Shown piece by piece: positions 34,708 through 43,324 of a DNA stretch of 51,745 nt. The notes beneath the pieces were generated by a model, which was not told the origin of the DNA, did no database searches, and saw nothing but the letters and a program-made list of their open reading frames with translations. Every line of letters begins with the position of its first letter. Positions within the stretch are counted from its first letter, which is position 1. The DNA lies in assembly GCA_035649895.1 (NCBI GenBank), contig DASRIS010000133.1, positions 1 to 51,745 on the forward strand, written 5' to 3'. Both the position numbers and the translations under genes were made by a program. Origin of the DNA: DASSUC01 sp035649895. Lineage in GTDB: Bacteria; Actinomycetota; Actinomycetes; Mycobacteriales; Micromonosporaceae.

Positions 34708-35988
34708 ATGCGCGTGGAGCTCGTCGTCTGCCAGCCAGACATGCCCAGTGACTTCTGCCAGCAGCCGCTAGAGACGCTGTACGCCGCGACGCTCCTGGAA
34801 GGCTGTGGACACGATGTCGGCGTCATCGACCTGCGGGTCGCGGACCTCCCCGAGAACCGGCTCGGGCAGGCAGACGTCATGTTCCTAGTGACCCAGACGT
34901 ACGACCTCACGCAGTGCTACTCGATCAGCCTCTCCGGAAGCCGGCGGACCGTGGCGGACCTGCGCCGCAGGGCACCTGGGGTGCCGCTGGTCGCCGTCGG
35001 CGTGCACGCGTCGCTGGAGCCCGAGATGACAGCGCGTGACCTCGGCTGCGACGCCGCGCTCCCCGGCGAGCTGGAGTCGGCCGTACCGTGGCTCGTGGCG
35101 CAGCTGGGCGAGGACCCGCTCGCATACCGGGGTGACCTGTCCCGCGCGCCGCGAGCGGCCGACCTGGGTTCGCTCCCCGTCCCCAACCTCGGCCTGGTCG
35201 ACGTGGACAGGTACTACGGCGAGGTGGTGGCACCCGGACACCGCTCGATCCTGCGCGGCACGACCGGCCTGGTCTTTGCCAACCGCGGCTGCCCGTACTC
35301 GTGCGCGTACTGCTTTGTCTGGTTCGGCTCCCGGATGCGGTGGCGCGAGCCGGGCCAGGTGGCCGCCGAGCTGGCGGCCCAGGTGCGGGCGGGGGTACGG
35401 GACTTCTTCTTCCTCGACTACACCTTCACCCTGCGCCGGTCCTGGGTCGTGGACCTGTGCGAGCGGATCGCCGACAGCGGCCTGGACATCTCCTGGATCT
35501 GCCAGACCCGGTGCGAGAAGGTGGATCCCGACCTGCTCGCCGTCATGCGGGCCGCCGGCTGCCGTGGCGTGTTCTACGGGGTCGAGTCCCCATGGATCGC
35601 CGAGACGGACATGCTGAAGCCCACCCCGCGGGGCGTCATCGAGCGGGCCATCTCCGACACGGTGGAGGCGGGCATCCTGCCGATGGTCTTCGTGCTGGTC
35701 GGCCTGGAGAACGAGGACCCGGCCAAGGCGCGGGAGCTGCAGGCCTGGCTGGCCGGCCTGCCGGCGGTGTTCGACGTGAGCACGCTGCTGCCGCGGCCGT
35801 TCACCACCCTGTGGGAGCGCTACACCGCCGGCCTGCCCCGGCCGCGCAGCTGGGACGGGTACCAGGCGCTCGCCGACACCATCCGGGACCGGCACTTCAC
35901 GCCGCCGGCGCTGCGTGAGGTGCAGCAGGCCATCACCGCCCTGCCCAACTACGCCGGGAACGCGGTCGCCGTGGCGGGTCGCGCCTGA
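34708..35988 (+). CDS. B12-binding radical SAM protein
   Basis: The start is ATG 34708 after an AGGAAAGGA site. The 426-residue protein has an N-terminal cobalamin-binding-like domain ('LYAATLLEGCGHDVGVIDLRV', 'LVAVGVHASLEPE') and a radical SAM domain with the CxxxCxxC motif in 'NRGCPYSCAYCFVWF', binding the [4Fe-4S] cluster. 'FFFLDYTF' and 'GVFYGVES' are later core strands. Such proteins do methylations and other radical reactions in natural-product or lipid modification. The substrate is unknown. The MFS exporter upstream is the only obvious partner; no precursor peptide or ring enzyme is adjacent. Confidence 0.9.
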   Translation: MRVELVVCQPDMPSDFCQQPLETLYAATLLEGCGHDVGVIDLRVADLPENRLGQADVMFLVTQTYDLTQCYSISLSGSRRTVADLRRRAPGVPLVAVGVHASLEPEMTARDLGCDAALPGELESAVPWLVAQLGEDPLAYRGDLSRAPRAADLGSLPVPNLGLVDVDRYYGEVVAPGHRSILRGTTGLVFANRGCPYSCAYCFVWFGSRMRWREPGQVAAELAAQVRAGVRDFFFLDYTFTLRRSWVVDLCERIADSGLDISWICQTRCEKVDPDLLAVMRAAGCRGVFYGVESPWIAETDMLKPTPRGVIERAISDTVEAGILPMVFVLVGLENEDPAKARELQAWLAGLPAVFDVSTLLPRPFTTLWERYTAGLPRPRSWDGYQALADTIRDRHFTPPALREVQQAITALPNYAGNAVAVAGRA

Positions 35989-36367
35989 GCCGGCCCCGTA
36001 CGCCGCGGACGCGGTCCGTCCGCCGCCAACGCGGTCCGCCGGACCTCGACGAACTCGCGGAACCCTTTCTCGGTCACCTGCACCTCCAACCCGGGGAAAG
36101 GTTCCCCGACAGCAACTACGACCGCCGGGGCGGGAAGAAGGTTGAGAGGGCGGCCGGAATGGTTCGCCGGCCTGCCCGGGTCCGGTCAGCCGCGGTGTGG
36201 CACCTCGGTTACCTGCCCGTCCACCGCGACGAGGAACTGGCGAGCACGTCAGCACCTGTCTCCATGCTGGCCGTGTCGGCGGACGGGAGATACGCCAGCC
36301 GGTCCGGGTGAGGTGCGCCACGAGCCGGGCCTGTACCGCCGCCTGGCGCTAGCGCAGGGCGGAACGC
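35989..36367. other. Intergenic region after the radical SAM gene
   Basis: About 380 bp. A weak hairpin (GCGGAC/GTCCGC, 36005-36023) follows the radical SAM stop. A 50-codon plus-strand frame (36159-36311, begins MVRRPARVRSAAVWHLG) has a poor GAGAGGG site and no recognisable similarity, so I do not call it. Confidence 0.4.
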
Positions 36368-36856
36368 TCAGTCCTGCTTGTGCTCGCGGTCCTGGGCGAG
36401 GTCGAGCGCCAGGACGCTGGCGAGGACCAGCAGGTGGTCCTCGCCCTCGGCGATCTCGACGGCGTAGGTGTCGCGGATGCTGAACCAACGTTTGGACACG
36501 GTCGCCACGGTGCGCCCGCCGCGCTGGACGGTGAACTCGTGGTCGAGGAGGTTCCCTTTCATCTCCAGGTCGTCCGGGCCGGGGACGTCGATGGTGAACC
36601 TCTCCCGGAACGGCGTCAGGAGACGCTTCCGTACCTCGGCGGCTTTCTCGCCGCCGATGGTGACCTCGTACGTGGGCCGCATGGCGACCAGGCGGCGGTG
36701 CACCTGGGCCACCTCGCGGCCGGCTGGGTCGCGGATGACGAGCCGGTCGCGCAGGGTGAGAACCTTGCCGTCCACGTGCAGCACCGGCCGTCCGGACTCA
36801 TCGGTGATGTCCGAGTCTGCGCCGAGGCGGAAGAACCGCTCGCGAATGAGGTACAT
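36368..36856 (-). CDS. LURP-one-related (Tubby-like) protein
   Basis: The 162-residue protein starts 'MYLIRERFFRLGADSDITDESGRPVLHVDGK' and continues 'LRDRLVIRDPAGREVAQVHRRL', 'PTYEVTI' and 'DHEFTVQRGGRTVATVSKRWFSIRDTYAVEI'. This matches the LURP-one-related/DUF567 family, a twelve-stranded barrel with a central helix related to Tubby and phospholipid scramblase. Bacterial members have unknown roles, perhaps membrane-lipid binding. There is no signal peptide. It is monocistronic and divergent from prpE across a 251-bp gap. Confidence 0.92.
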   Translation of the reverse strand: MYLIRERFFRLGADSDITDESGRPVLHVDGKVLTLRDRLVIRDPAGREVAQVHRRLVAMRPTYEVTIGGEKAAEVRKRLLTPFRERFTIDVPGPDDLEMKGNLLDHEFTVQRGGRTVATVSKRWFSIRDTYAVEIAEGEDHLLVLASVLALDLAQDREHKQD

Positions 36857-37107
36857 GCGGTCATTCTCGAACCGCGCCCGGTAGTCCGCTTGTCAAGCGA
36901 CGGCGGGCCCTGCCTGCGCCCTAACGCGTACCCGGTCCGGGTTACGACCTTGAGCGCGTGCGCGCCCCGCGGTGCCGGCCGACCCGTGGGACCCTACCTA
37001 GTGCGGAGCTCACCGGTCTTCGGCGCGGTCGACCGGCCCGGGACCCGGCGGTCCCATCGCCTGAAGCGCCGGACGCTCCCGTAGGCCGGTGAAACAGGGG
37101 AGGACTC

Positions 37108-38991
37108 ATGGGCCGCTACGCCGACGCATTCCGCCGCAGCATCACCGACCCGGACGGGTTCTGGGGCGAGGCCGCCAAGGCGATCGACTGGTACCGGCCG
37201 CCGACGGTGGTCCTCGACCGGTCGAACGAGCCGTTCTACCGGTGGTTCTCCGACGGGCAGCTCAACACGTGCTTCAACGCGCTGGACCGGCACGTCGCGG
37301 GTGGCCGGGCGGACCAGGCGGCCCTGGTATACGACAGCCCGGTGACCGGCAGCAAGCGGTCCTTCACATACCAGGAGCTGCTGGACGAGGTGGCCCGGCT
37401 GGCGGGCGCGCTGCGCAACCTGGGCGTGGCGACCGGCGACCGGGTGGTCATCTACCTGCCGATGGTGCCCGAGGCCGTGGTAGCCATGCTCGCCTGCGCC
37501 CGCATCGGCGCGGTTCACTCGGTGGTGTTCGGCGGGTTCGCCGCGAACGAGCTGGCGCTGCGCATCGATGACGCCGCGCCCAAGGTCGTCCTCCTGGCCT
37601 CCTGCGGCATCGAGGTCAACCGGGTCGTGGAGTACAAGCCGATGCTCGACCGCGCGATCGAGCTGGCCAACCACAAGCCGCAGGCCTGCGTGGTGCTGCA
37701 GCGCCCGCAGGCGCGGGCGGGTCTCGTCGCCGGCCGGGACCTGGACTGGGCGGAGGTGGTGGCCGCGGCCGAACCGGTCGACTGCGTGCCGGTGGCGGCG
37801 ACCGACCCGCTCTACATCCTCTACACGTCAGGCACGACCGCCCGGCCCAAGGGCGTGGTACGCGACAACGGTGGCCACGCCGTCGCCCTGCGGTGGAGCA
37901 TGGAGCACATCTACGACATCCAGCCGGGGGAGGTGTTCTGGGCCGCCTCGGACGTCGGCTGGGTCGTCGGGCACTCCTACATCGTCTACGCGCCGCTGCT
38001 GGCCGGCTGCACCACCGTCCTCTACGAGGGCAAGCCGGTCGGCACGCCGGACCCGGGCGCGTTCTGGCGGGTGATCGCCGAGCACGGCGTGAAGGCGCTG
38101 TTCACCGCGCCGACAGCGTTCCGGGCGATCCGCAAGGAGGACCCGGCCGGGGAGCACATCGGCAAGCACGACCTGTCCGGCTTCCGCTGCCTGTTCCTCG
38201 CCGGCGAGCGGCTGGACCCGGAGACGTACCACTGGGCGAGCGACCAGCTCGGGGTCCCGGTGGTCGACCACTGGTGGCAGACCGAGACGGGGTGGCCGAT
38301 CGCCGCGAACCTGCGGGGCCTTGCGCCCATGCCGGTCAAGCCGGGGTCGCCCACGGTCGCGGTACCCGGGTACGACGTGCGCATCGTCGACGCGTCCAGC
38401 CAGGACGCGCCGCCCGGGCAGGACGGGGAGATCGTGGTACGGCTGCCGCTGCCGCCCGGGTGCCTGCCGACCCTGTGGGGGGACGACCAGCGCTACGTGG
38501 AGTCGTACCTGAGCCGGCATCCGGGCTGCTACGCCACTGGGGACGGCGGCTACCGCGACGAGGACGGCTACCTCTACGTCATGGGCCGGATCGACGACGT
38601 GATCAACGTGGCCGGCCACCGGCTCTCCACCGGAGCGATGGAGCAGGTGGTGGCGAGCCACCCGGCGGTCGCCGAGTGCGCCGTGATCGGCGTACCCGAC
38701 CAGCTCAAGGGGCAGGTCCCGCGGGGGCTCGTGGTGCTCAAGGCCGGCAGCCAGGTCGACCCGGAGGCGCTGCGCGAGGAGCTGGTCAAGCTGGTGCGCG
38801 ACGAGATCGGCGCGGTCGCCTCGTTCCGCGACGTGGCGGTCGTGCCGGCGCTGCCCAAGACCCGCTCGGGCAAGATCCTGCGCAAGACCATGCGGGGCAT
38901 CGCCGCCGGGCGTGACGAGGCGGTGCCGTCCACCATCGACGACCCGACGGTGCTGGACGCGCTCCGCCCGATCCTGCGCAACGGCGGATAG
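37108..38991 (+). CDS. prpE: Propionyl-CoA synthetase (AMP-forming acyl-CoA synthetase)
   Basis: A GGGGAGG box lies 4 nt before ATG 37108. The 627-residue protein has the acetyl/propionyl-CoA synthetase N-terminal domain ('RYADAFRRSITDPDGFWGEAAKAIDW'), the P-loop 'YILYTSGTTARPKGVVRDNGG', 'DHWWQTETGWPIA', the 'GDGGYRDEDGYLYVMGRIDDVI' hinge and the C-terminal Lys in 'KTRSGKILRKTMR', which adenylates and can be acetylated. The RDNGGH and 'WQTETGWPI' forms favour propionate over acetate. It makes propionyl-CoA from propionate, ATP and CoA. No methylcitrate genes are next to it; it stands alone. Confidence 0.9.
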   Translation: MGRYADAFRRSITDPDGFWGEAAKAIDWYRPPTVVLDRSNEPFYRWFSDGQLNTCFNALDRHVAGGRADQAALVYDSPVTGSKRSFTYQELLDEVARLAGALRNLGVATGDRVVIYLPMVPEAVVAMLACARIGAVHSVVFGGFAANELALRIDDAAPKVVLLASCGIEVNRVVEYKPMLDRAIELANHKPQACVVLQRPQARAGLVAGRDLDWAEVVAAAEPVDCVPVAATDPLYILYTSGTTARPKGVVRDNGGHAVALRWSMEHIYDIQPGEVFWAASDVGWVVGHSYIVYAPLLAGCTTVLYEGKPVGTPDPGAFWRVIAEHGVKALFTAPTAFRAIRKEDPAGEHIGKHDLSGFRCLFLAGERLDPETYHWASDQLGVPVVDHWWQTETGWPIAANLRGLAPMPVKPGSPTVAVPGYDVRIVDASSQDAPPGQDGEIVVRLPLPPGCLPTLWGDDQRYVESYLSRHPGCYATGDGGYRDEDGYLYVMGRIDDVINVAGHRLSTGAMEQVVASHPAVAECAVIGVPDQLKGQVPRGLVVLKAGSQVDPEALREELVKLVRDEIGAVASFRDVAVVPALPKTRSGKILRKTMRGIAAGRDEAVPSTIDDPTVLDALRPILRNGG

Positions 38992-39027
38992 CGGGGTCCG
39001 CCCGAGGCGCCCGGCCGCGCCGCCGTT

Positions 39028-39069
39028 CAGTGGCGGTCGTTCAGTAGCGGTCGGTCAGTAGCGGTCGGG
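39028..39069. repeat. Three 14-bp repeats over the 3' end of the oxidoreductase gene
   Basis: CAGTGGCGGTCGTT, CAGTAGCGGTCGGT and CAGTAGCGGTCGGG lie in tandem at 39028, 39042 and 39056. The stop codon of the minus-strand gene (39055-39057) falls at a unit junction, so repeat slippage could change the C-terminal residues. Confidence 0.75.
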
Positions 39070-40032
39070 CGTGGCGTGGTCCAGCCGTACCGTGCCGCCG
39101 TCAGTGGCCGCCTGCGCGACCGCGCAGGCGAGGCGGTGGGTGCGCAGCGCGTCGGCGTACCCGGCCCGGATGCCTGCGCCGTTACCGCGCACCGCGTCGA
39201 TGAACGCCCGGTCCACGGCCGTACGTGCCGCCGCCGGGTCGCCGGCCAGCCGGTGCTCGCGGTCGCCGTCGCGCGCCACGAGCCCGTCCTCCGCCAGCGC
39301 GATGGCGAGCCGGTCGGCGTAGACCTCAAGCCCGGCGCGGTGCTTCCAGCCCAGCGCGCAGGTCGTGGTGAGGGTGCCGACCGCGCCGCTGGCGAACCGC
39401 AGGGTCGCCGCGGTGGCGGTGGCGACGTCCCCGCCCTCGGGCGCAGCGCCGGCGGCGGTCGCCTGGACCTGCGCCACCTCGCCGGCGAGCAGCCGCGCCA
39501 GGTCGAGTACGTGCACCGCCTGCTCGACCACCGGGCCGCCGGACAGCCCCGCCTGGGCCCACCAGGCCACCGGGGGGACCCGGTCCAGCCATGCCCCGCT
39601 GACCAGCCGTACCGGCCGGCCGGCGAGCAGCTGCCGGGCCCGCTCCACGACGTTGAGGTAGCGCCAGTGGTGCCCGACCGCCGTCACAACGCCCCGGGCC
39701 TCGATGGCGGCGGCGATGTGCTCGGCCGTGGGGAGGTCGACCGCGAGCGGCTTCTCCACGAACATCGGCAGGCCGGCGCCGAGGACCGCCTCCTCGACCG
39801 GCCCGTGGGCGAAGGGGGGTACGCAGACGTACACCGCGTCGAGGTCCGCCTCCAGCAGGGCCGGCAGGTCCGCGAAGGCCGGCATGCCGTGGGCGCCGGC
39901 GAGGTGCCACGCCGCCTCGGGGACCACGTCGGTCACCCCGGCCAGCCGTACGTCGTCGAAGGCGGCCAGCTCCCGCGCGTGGCGCTGGGCGACGTTGCCC
40001 GCGCCGACCAGCCCGATGCGGGAACGTCGCAT
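39055..40032 (-). CDS. Gfo/Idh/MocA family oxidoreductase
   Basis: The start ATG 40032 gives 325 residues beginning 'MRRSRIGLVGAGNVAQRHARELAAF', a Rossmann fold with GxGxxxxxH for NAD(P). 'VCVPPFAHGP' and 'FVEKPLAVDL' (catalytic EKP Lys) and 'GHHWRYLN' follow. The C-terminal sheet domain carries the substrate site. These enzymes oxidise or reduce sugars, inositols and related polyols. The exact sugar is unclear. It is not directly adjacent to the GH130 gene but both are minus-strand sugar genes, with a plus-strand small gene between them. Confidence 0.92.
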   Translation of the reverse strand: MRRSRIGLVGAGNVAQRHARELAAFDDVRLAGVTDVVPEAAWHLAGAHGMPAFADLPALLEADLDAVYVCVPPFAHGPVEEAVLGAGLPMFVEKPLAVDLPTAEHIAAAIEARGVVTAVGHHWRYLNVVERARQLLAGRPVRLVSGAWLDRVPPVAWWAQAGLSGGPVVEQAVHVLDLARLLAGEVAQVQATAAGAAPEGGDVATATAATLRFASGAVGTLTTTCALGWKHRAGLEVYADRLAIALAEDGLVARDGDREHRLAGDPAAARTAVDRAFIDAVRGNGAGIRAGYADALRTHRLACAVAQAATDGGTVRLDHATPDRY

Positions 40033-40227
40033 CGCAACCACCGCCTTCCCGGCGCCGCCGACCATTCATGCTTACCAGTCGAGTTGAAAAGAATCGAAAT
40101 CTCTCGTGGTGTGGGCGCCGCGGCCGCCGGCGCCGCACGGCCGGCGTGGCCGACGGAGATCGGAAGGTATGAGCCAGGCCGGCGTGGGTAGCAAGAGCTG
40201 GTAGACACCTCATCCGAGGAGGCAGGG

Positions 40228-40458
40228 ATGACCATGAGCGAGACCGGTCAGGTGACTGGGACCAAGGACAAGGACTACAACATCATCTGGTTCACCGAGG
40301 CGTGCCTGAGCAACGCCCTGCGCATGGAGACCTACATCCAGGACGCCGAGCGCGCCGGTGACACCGAGCTGGCCGACTTCTTCCGGCGCGCCCAGGCGGA
40401 GAGCCGTAAGGGCGCCGAGCAGGGCAAGCAGCTGCTGACCGCCAGGCTGGCCGGCTAG
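40228..40458 (+). CDS. Conserved 76-residue helical protein
   Basis: GAGGAGG lies 5 nt before ATG 40228. The protein contains 'GTKDKDYNIIWFTEACLSNALRMETYIQDAERAGD' and 'ELADFFRRAQAESRKGAEQGKQLL', two amphipathic helices that look like half of a ferritin-like bundle. I have the impression of close homologues in many actinomycetes, but no known function. One Cys is present. It is flanked by a divergent oxidoreductase gene and strong hairpins downstream, so it is expressed on its own, probably well given its ribosome site. Confidence 0.85.
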   Translation: MTMSETGQVTGTKDKDYNIIWFTEACLSNALRMETYIQDAERAGDTELADFFRRAQAESRKGAEQGKQLLTARLAG

Positions 40459-40471
40459 CAGCCAGTCCGGG

Positions 40472-40494
40472 GGGTACGGCGCGCCGCCGTACCC
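40472..40494 (+). terminator. Hairpin after the 76-residue protein gene
   Basis: GGGTACGGCG and CGCCGTACCC with a 3-nt loop form a 10-bp stem 13 bp past the stop codon. Confidence 0.7.
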
Positions 40495-40506
40495 GGAAGT
40501 CCTTGT

Positions 40507-40540
40507 GCTGATGGCCGGCACCGCGGTGCCGGCCATCAGC
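40507..40540. terminator. 34-bp perfect palindrome between convergent genes
   Basis: The 17-bp half GCTGATGGCCGGCACCG is followed directly by its exact reverse complement, with no spacer. It lies between the small gene and the convergent GH130 gene (stop at 40575), so it is a likely bidirectional terminator; as a spacerless palindrome it could also bind a dimeric protein. Confidence 0.6.
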
Positions 40541-40574
40541 TATGTCCGGGCGACGATGTCCCGGCTGGGGGGTG

Positions 40575-41702
40575 CTACACCGGGTAGAGCAGCGTGCCGG
40601 TGAGCGGGTCCTGGCCGTAGCGCCGGCACAGCTCGACGAGAATCTCCTCGTGGGTCGCCGCGACGTTCATGACCGTGTCGTTGCCTCCGTAGTAGACCAG
40701 GACCGTGCCGTCGGCGCGGCGCAGCATGCCGCAGGAGAAGACGACGTTCGGCACGTGCACGTAGTCGGTCTCGGCGACCCGGCAGTCCGCCGGTGACGGG
40801 AAGAGCACCGGGATGCTCGACATCGCGACCTTCGACGGGTCGTCCAGGTCGTGCAGTGCGATGCCGAGGACGTACGGGTTGCCGTCCATCGTGTTGCGCA
40901 CCCCGTGGAAGAGGTTCAGCCAGCCGTGCTCGGTGCGCACGGGCGGGGCGCCGGGTCCGATCTTCTCGGAGAACGCGCTCGGCCCGCCCCCGGTACGCAT
41001 GACCGGCTCAGGCTCGATCTTCCAGGGCCCGGTACGGAAGTCGTCGGCGTACCCGATCCGGATCTCGGTGCAGCCGCCACCAGCGTCGCCGGTGAGCGTG
41101 TCGTTGGGCCGGAACAGCCCGACGTAGCGTCCGCCGATGCGCTCCGGGAAGATCACGACGTTGCGCATGTTCTGCTGCAGGACAGGCCCGTACCGGGTGA
41201 AGGTCTGGAAGTCGGCCGTCTCCGCCAGGCAGACCCGCACCCGGTCCTTCACCCGGGCGTGGTAGGCGCTGTACGTGACGGCGAAGGTGCCGTCCACCGG
41301 GTTGATGCGCGGGTCCTCGACCCCGCCCGACTCCATCTCGACGACGTCCGCGGCGACCACGCCCGGCGCGTACGGGTCGCCGGCCGTGGCCGGGCGCAGT
41401 GCCGGCTCCGGAGCCACCCGCCAGCCGGTGACGCCGTCGGCGCTACGGGCCAGGCCGATGACGCTGACACCGGAGCGCAGGTGCGACCGGAACAGCAGCA
41501 ACGTCTCGGTCCCGACCTGCGCGGCTCCGGCGTTGTGCACGGTGACCACCTGCCGGCCGGGCTCCGGCCAGGCGGCGTTGACCTGGTGCGAGGTGAGGAT
41601 CGGGTTGCCGGGGTACCGCAGGAGCGGCTCGGATAGCGACACCAGGCCCCCGTGCCCGTCGCCGAACTCCACCGCGTGCTGCAGCTCCGCTGCGTGCCTC
41701 AT
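40575..41702 (-). CDS. GH130-type glycoside phosphorylase / hydrolase
   Basis: GGAGGG lies 5 nt before ATG 41702. The 375-residue protein is a five-bladed beta-propeller of the GH130 type, with 'RYPGNPILTSHQVN', 'GGVEDPRINPVDGTFAVTYSAY' (catalytic Asp within EDPR), 'RNVVIFPERIGGRYVGLFRP', 'GPGAPPVRTEHGWLNLFHGV' and 'GMLRRADGTVLVYYGGNDTVMNVA'. GH130 enzymes phosphorolyse or hydrolyse beta-mannosides (for example beta-1,2- or beta-1,4-linked mannose). There is no signal peptide, so it acts in the cytoplasm. The linkage is not readable from sequence. Confidence 0.92.
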   Translation of the reverse strand: MRHAAELQHAVEFGDGHGGLVSLSEPLLRYPGNPILTSHQVNAAWPEPGRQVVTVHNAGAAQVGTETLLLFRSHLRSGVSVIGLARSADGVTGWRVAPEPALRPATAGDPYAPGVVAADVVEMESGGVEDPRINPVDGTFAVTYSAYHARVKDRVRVCLAETADFQTFTRYGPVLQQNMRNVVIFPERIGGRYVGLFRPNDTLTGDAGGGCTEIRIGYADDFRTGPWKIEPEPVMRTGGGPSAFSEKIGPGAPPVRTEHGWLNLFHGVRNTMDGNPYVLGIALHDLDDPSKVAMSSIPVLFPSPADCRVAETDYVHVPNVVFSCGMLRRADGTVLVYYGGNDTVMNVAATHEEILVELCRRYGQDPLTGTLLYPV

Positions 41703-41860
41703 GACTGCCCTCCGAAGCCGGCTCCATCATCGCGACTGTGCCCGGCCGCGGCGGGATCATGTGGTCCAGCGCAGCCTGCCGGGAGCGGCGCCGGATAGGC
41801 CCGGTTCGCGGAGACTGCGATGACCCGCCGATCTTAGCGGTGGTCGGCCCCGGCCGTGGG

Positions 41861-42541
41861 TCAGCGGACGATCTTGAAGTTGAAGGTCGGCGTACCCAGG
41901 GCCTGAAAGAGCCGCAGCCACACCGGCAGCAGCATCTCGGTGCCGCGGGCGGTGGTGATGTCCCCGAGGTCGATGATGTCGGTGTGGCCCAGGCTGGCCA
42001 GCAGCTCGGTCACCGTCTTCTTCGCGCCGGGGTCGTCGCCGGAGACGAAGACGGTGTGGTCGCCGCCGGCCAGCTGGCGCGGGTCGACCATGAGGTGGGC
42101 GCCCATCGTGTTCAGCGCCTTGACCACCTGGGCGTCGGGGAACGCCCGCTGGATCTGCTCGCCGAGCGAGTCGGTGTCCTTGACGAAGAGGGTCGGCGGC
42201 ATCCCGGCGGAGAAGTCCAGCGGGTTGGCGATGTCGAGCAGCACCTTCCCGGCGAGGTTGACCGCTCCGGCGGCCTCCAGCGCGGCGAGCGAGCTGCTGC
42301 CCCCGGTGGCGTTGACGACCAGGTCGGCTGCTGCCGCGGCGTCACGGAAGCTGGCGAGGCCCACCCGGGGGTGCGCGGCCGACCACTCGGGGAAGGGCGG
42401 GCTGCCCATGGCGCCCGGTTCGGTGCGGGCCATCGTGGCGGCCACGTCGCGGGTGCCGACGGTCACCTCGTGGCCCAGCTCGGCGAGGCTGGCCGCGACG
42501 GTCTGACCAACGATGCCGGTACCGAGAACCGCGATCCTCAT
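41861..42541 (-). CDS. NADPH-dependent F420 reductase-like protein
   Basis: The start ATG 42541 follows GAAGGAG 7 nt upstream; the frame is open further but runs into the TetR gene. The 226-residue protein begins 'MRIAVLGTGIVGQTVAASLAELGHEVTVGTRD', a GxGxxG Rossmann fold of the F420-NADP oxidoreductase type, and continues 'VNATGGSSSLAALEAAG', 'LLDIANPLDF' and 'VVKALNTMGAHLM'. It moves hydride between NADPH and F420 or a similar acceptor. It is divergent from the TetR gene, and two inverted repeats in the shared gap should put both under TetR control. Confidence 0.9.
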   Translation of the reverse strand: MRIAVLGTGIVGQTVAASLAELGHEVTVGTRDVAATMARTEPGAMGSPPFPEWSAAHPRVGLASFRDAAAAADLVVNATGGSSSLAALEAAGAVNLAGKVLLDIANPLDFSAGMPPTLFVKDTDSLGEQIQRAFPDAQVVKALNTMGAHLMVDPRQLAGGDHTVFVSGDDPGAKKTVTELLASLGHTDIIDLGDITTARGTEMLLPVWLRLFQALGTPTFNFKIVR

Positions 42542-42591
42542 TACCTCACTCCTTCTGCATGGGTGGCTGATCAGGGTTGCGGTAACGATAC

Positions 42592-42605
42592 AGACAGGTC
42601 TGTCT
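42592..42605. promoter_or_regulatory. Candidate TetR operator 1
   Basis: AGACAG-GT-CTGTCT, a perfect 6-bp inverted repeat with a 2-nt spacer, lies 51 bp upstream of the F420 reductase start in the divergent promoter region. Confidence 0.7.
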
Positions 42606-42654
42606 ACTAGCAAGAGACGCGCCAGAGCTGAAGTATGGACCGGTGCTGCTGGGT

Positions 42655-42668
42655 AGACAGAGTTGTCT
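42655..42668. promoter_or_regulatory. Candidate TetR operator 2
   Basis: AGACA-GAGT-TGTCT shares the half-site sequence of operator 1. It lies 42 bp upstream of the TetR start, with its centre 63 bp (six helical turns) from the centre of operator 1. Confidence 0.7.
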
Positions 42669-42709
42669 GTAAGATGGAGATCACTCTCCGCCGGGCGGGA
42701 GGGGGACGC

Positions 42710-43324
42710 ATGACATCGGCAGGGACAGCGCCGTCGACCGGCGGCGCGCGTGACCGCATCCTCAACACCGCGTTCCAGCTCTTCTACGCGCACGGCCCGC
42801 GCGGCGTCGGCGTGGACACCGTGATCGCCCGCTCGGGCGTGGCCAAGGCGACGTTCTACAAGCACTTCCCGCGCAAGGACGACCTGGTCCTGGCGTACCT
42901 GGACGCGGTCGACCAGGTCTGGTTCGGGGCGCTGCGCGCCGCTGCCCGCGCGGCCGGGGACGACCCGCGCGACCAGCTCGTCGGAGCCTTCGACGCGCTG
43001 GCAACCGCGTGCCGGCGGGAGGGGTACCACGGCTGCGCCTTCATCAACACCGCCGCCGAGTGCGGCAGTGGGACCGAGGTCCACGCGCGCACCGTCGAGC
43101 ACAAACGCGTCGTCCTGGCCTGGGTCACCGACCTGGCCCGCCGGGCCGGCGCGGCCGACCCGGAGCTCCTCGCCCGCGCGCTCACCCTGCTCCTCGACGG
43201 CGGCCTGGCCGCAGGCGTGCTCGACGCCGAGCCTGCCGCCGCCGAGGCGGCCAGGCACGCCGCTGGCATCCTGGTGGACGCGGCCTGCGAAGCGGCCACC
43301 TCAGGCCGCCGTCCGGTCGGGTAA
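42710..43324 (+). CDS. TetR family transcriptional regulator
   Basis: The start ATG 42710 follows GGGAGGGGG; upstream codons belong to the operator region. The 204-residue protein has an N-terminal helix-turn-helix ('RDRILNTAFQLFYAHGPRGVGVDTVIARSGVAKATFYKHFPRKDDLVLAYL', described in part) and a helical ligand domain with 'YHGCAFINTAAECG', a Cys pair that could sense oxidants or electrophiles. It should bind the two matched operators between it and the F420 reductase gene and repress both itself and the reductase until an inducer binds. Confidence 0.95.
   Translation: MTSAGTAPSTGGARDRILNTAFQLFYAHGPRGVGVDTVIARSGVAKATFYKHFPRKDDLVLAYLDAVDQVWFGALRAAARAAGDDPRDQLVGAFDALATACRREGYHGCAFINTAAECGSGTEVHARTVEHKRVVLAWVTDLARRAGAADPELLARALTLLLDGGLAAGVLDAEPAAAEAARHAAGILVDAACEAATSGRRPVG

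Noticed and set aside
36159..36311. 50-codon plus-strand frame after the radical SAM gene, considered as a precursor peptide
   Set aside because: The ribosome site is poor, the sequence has no leader/core pattern, and it lies 170 bp after the radical SAM gene rather than in a coupled position.
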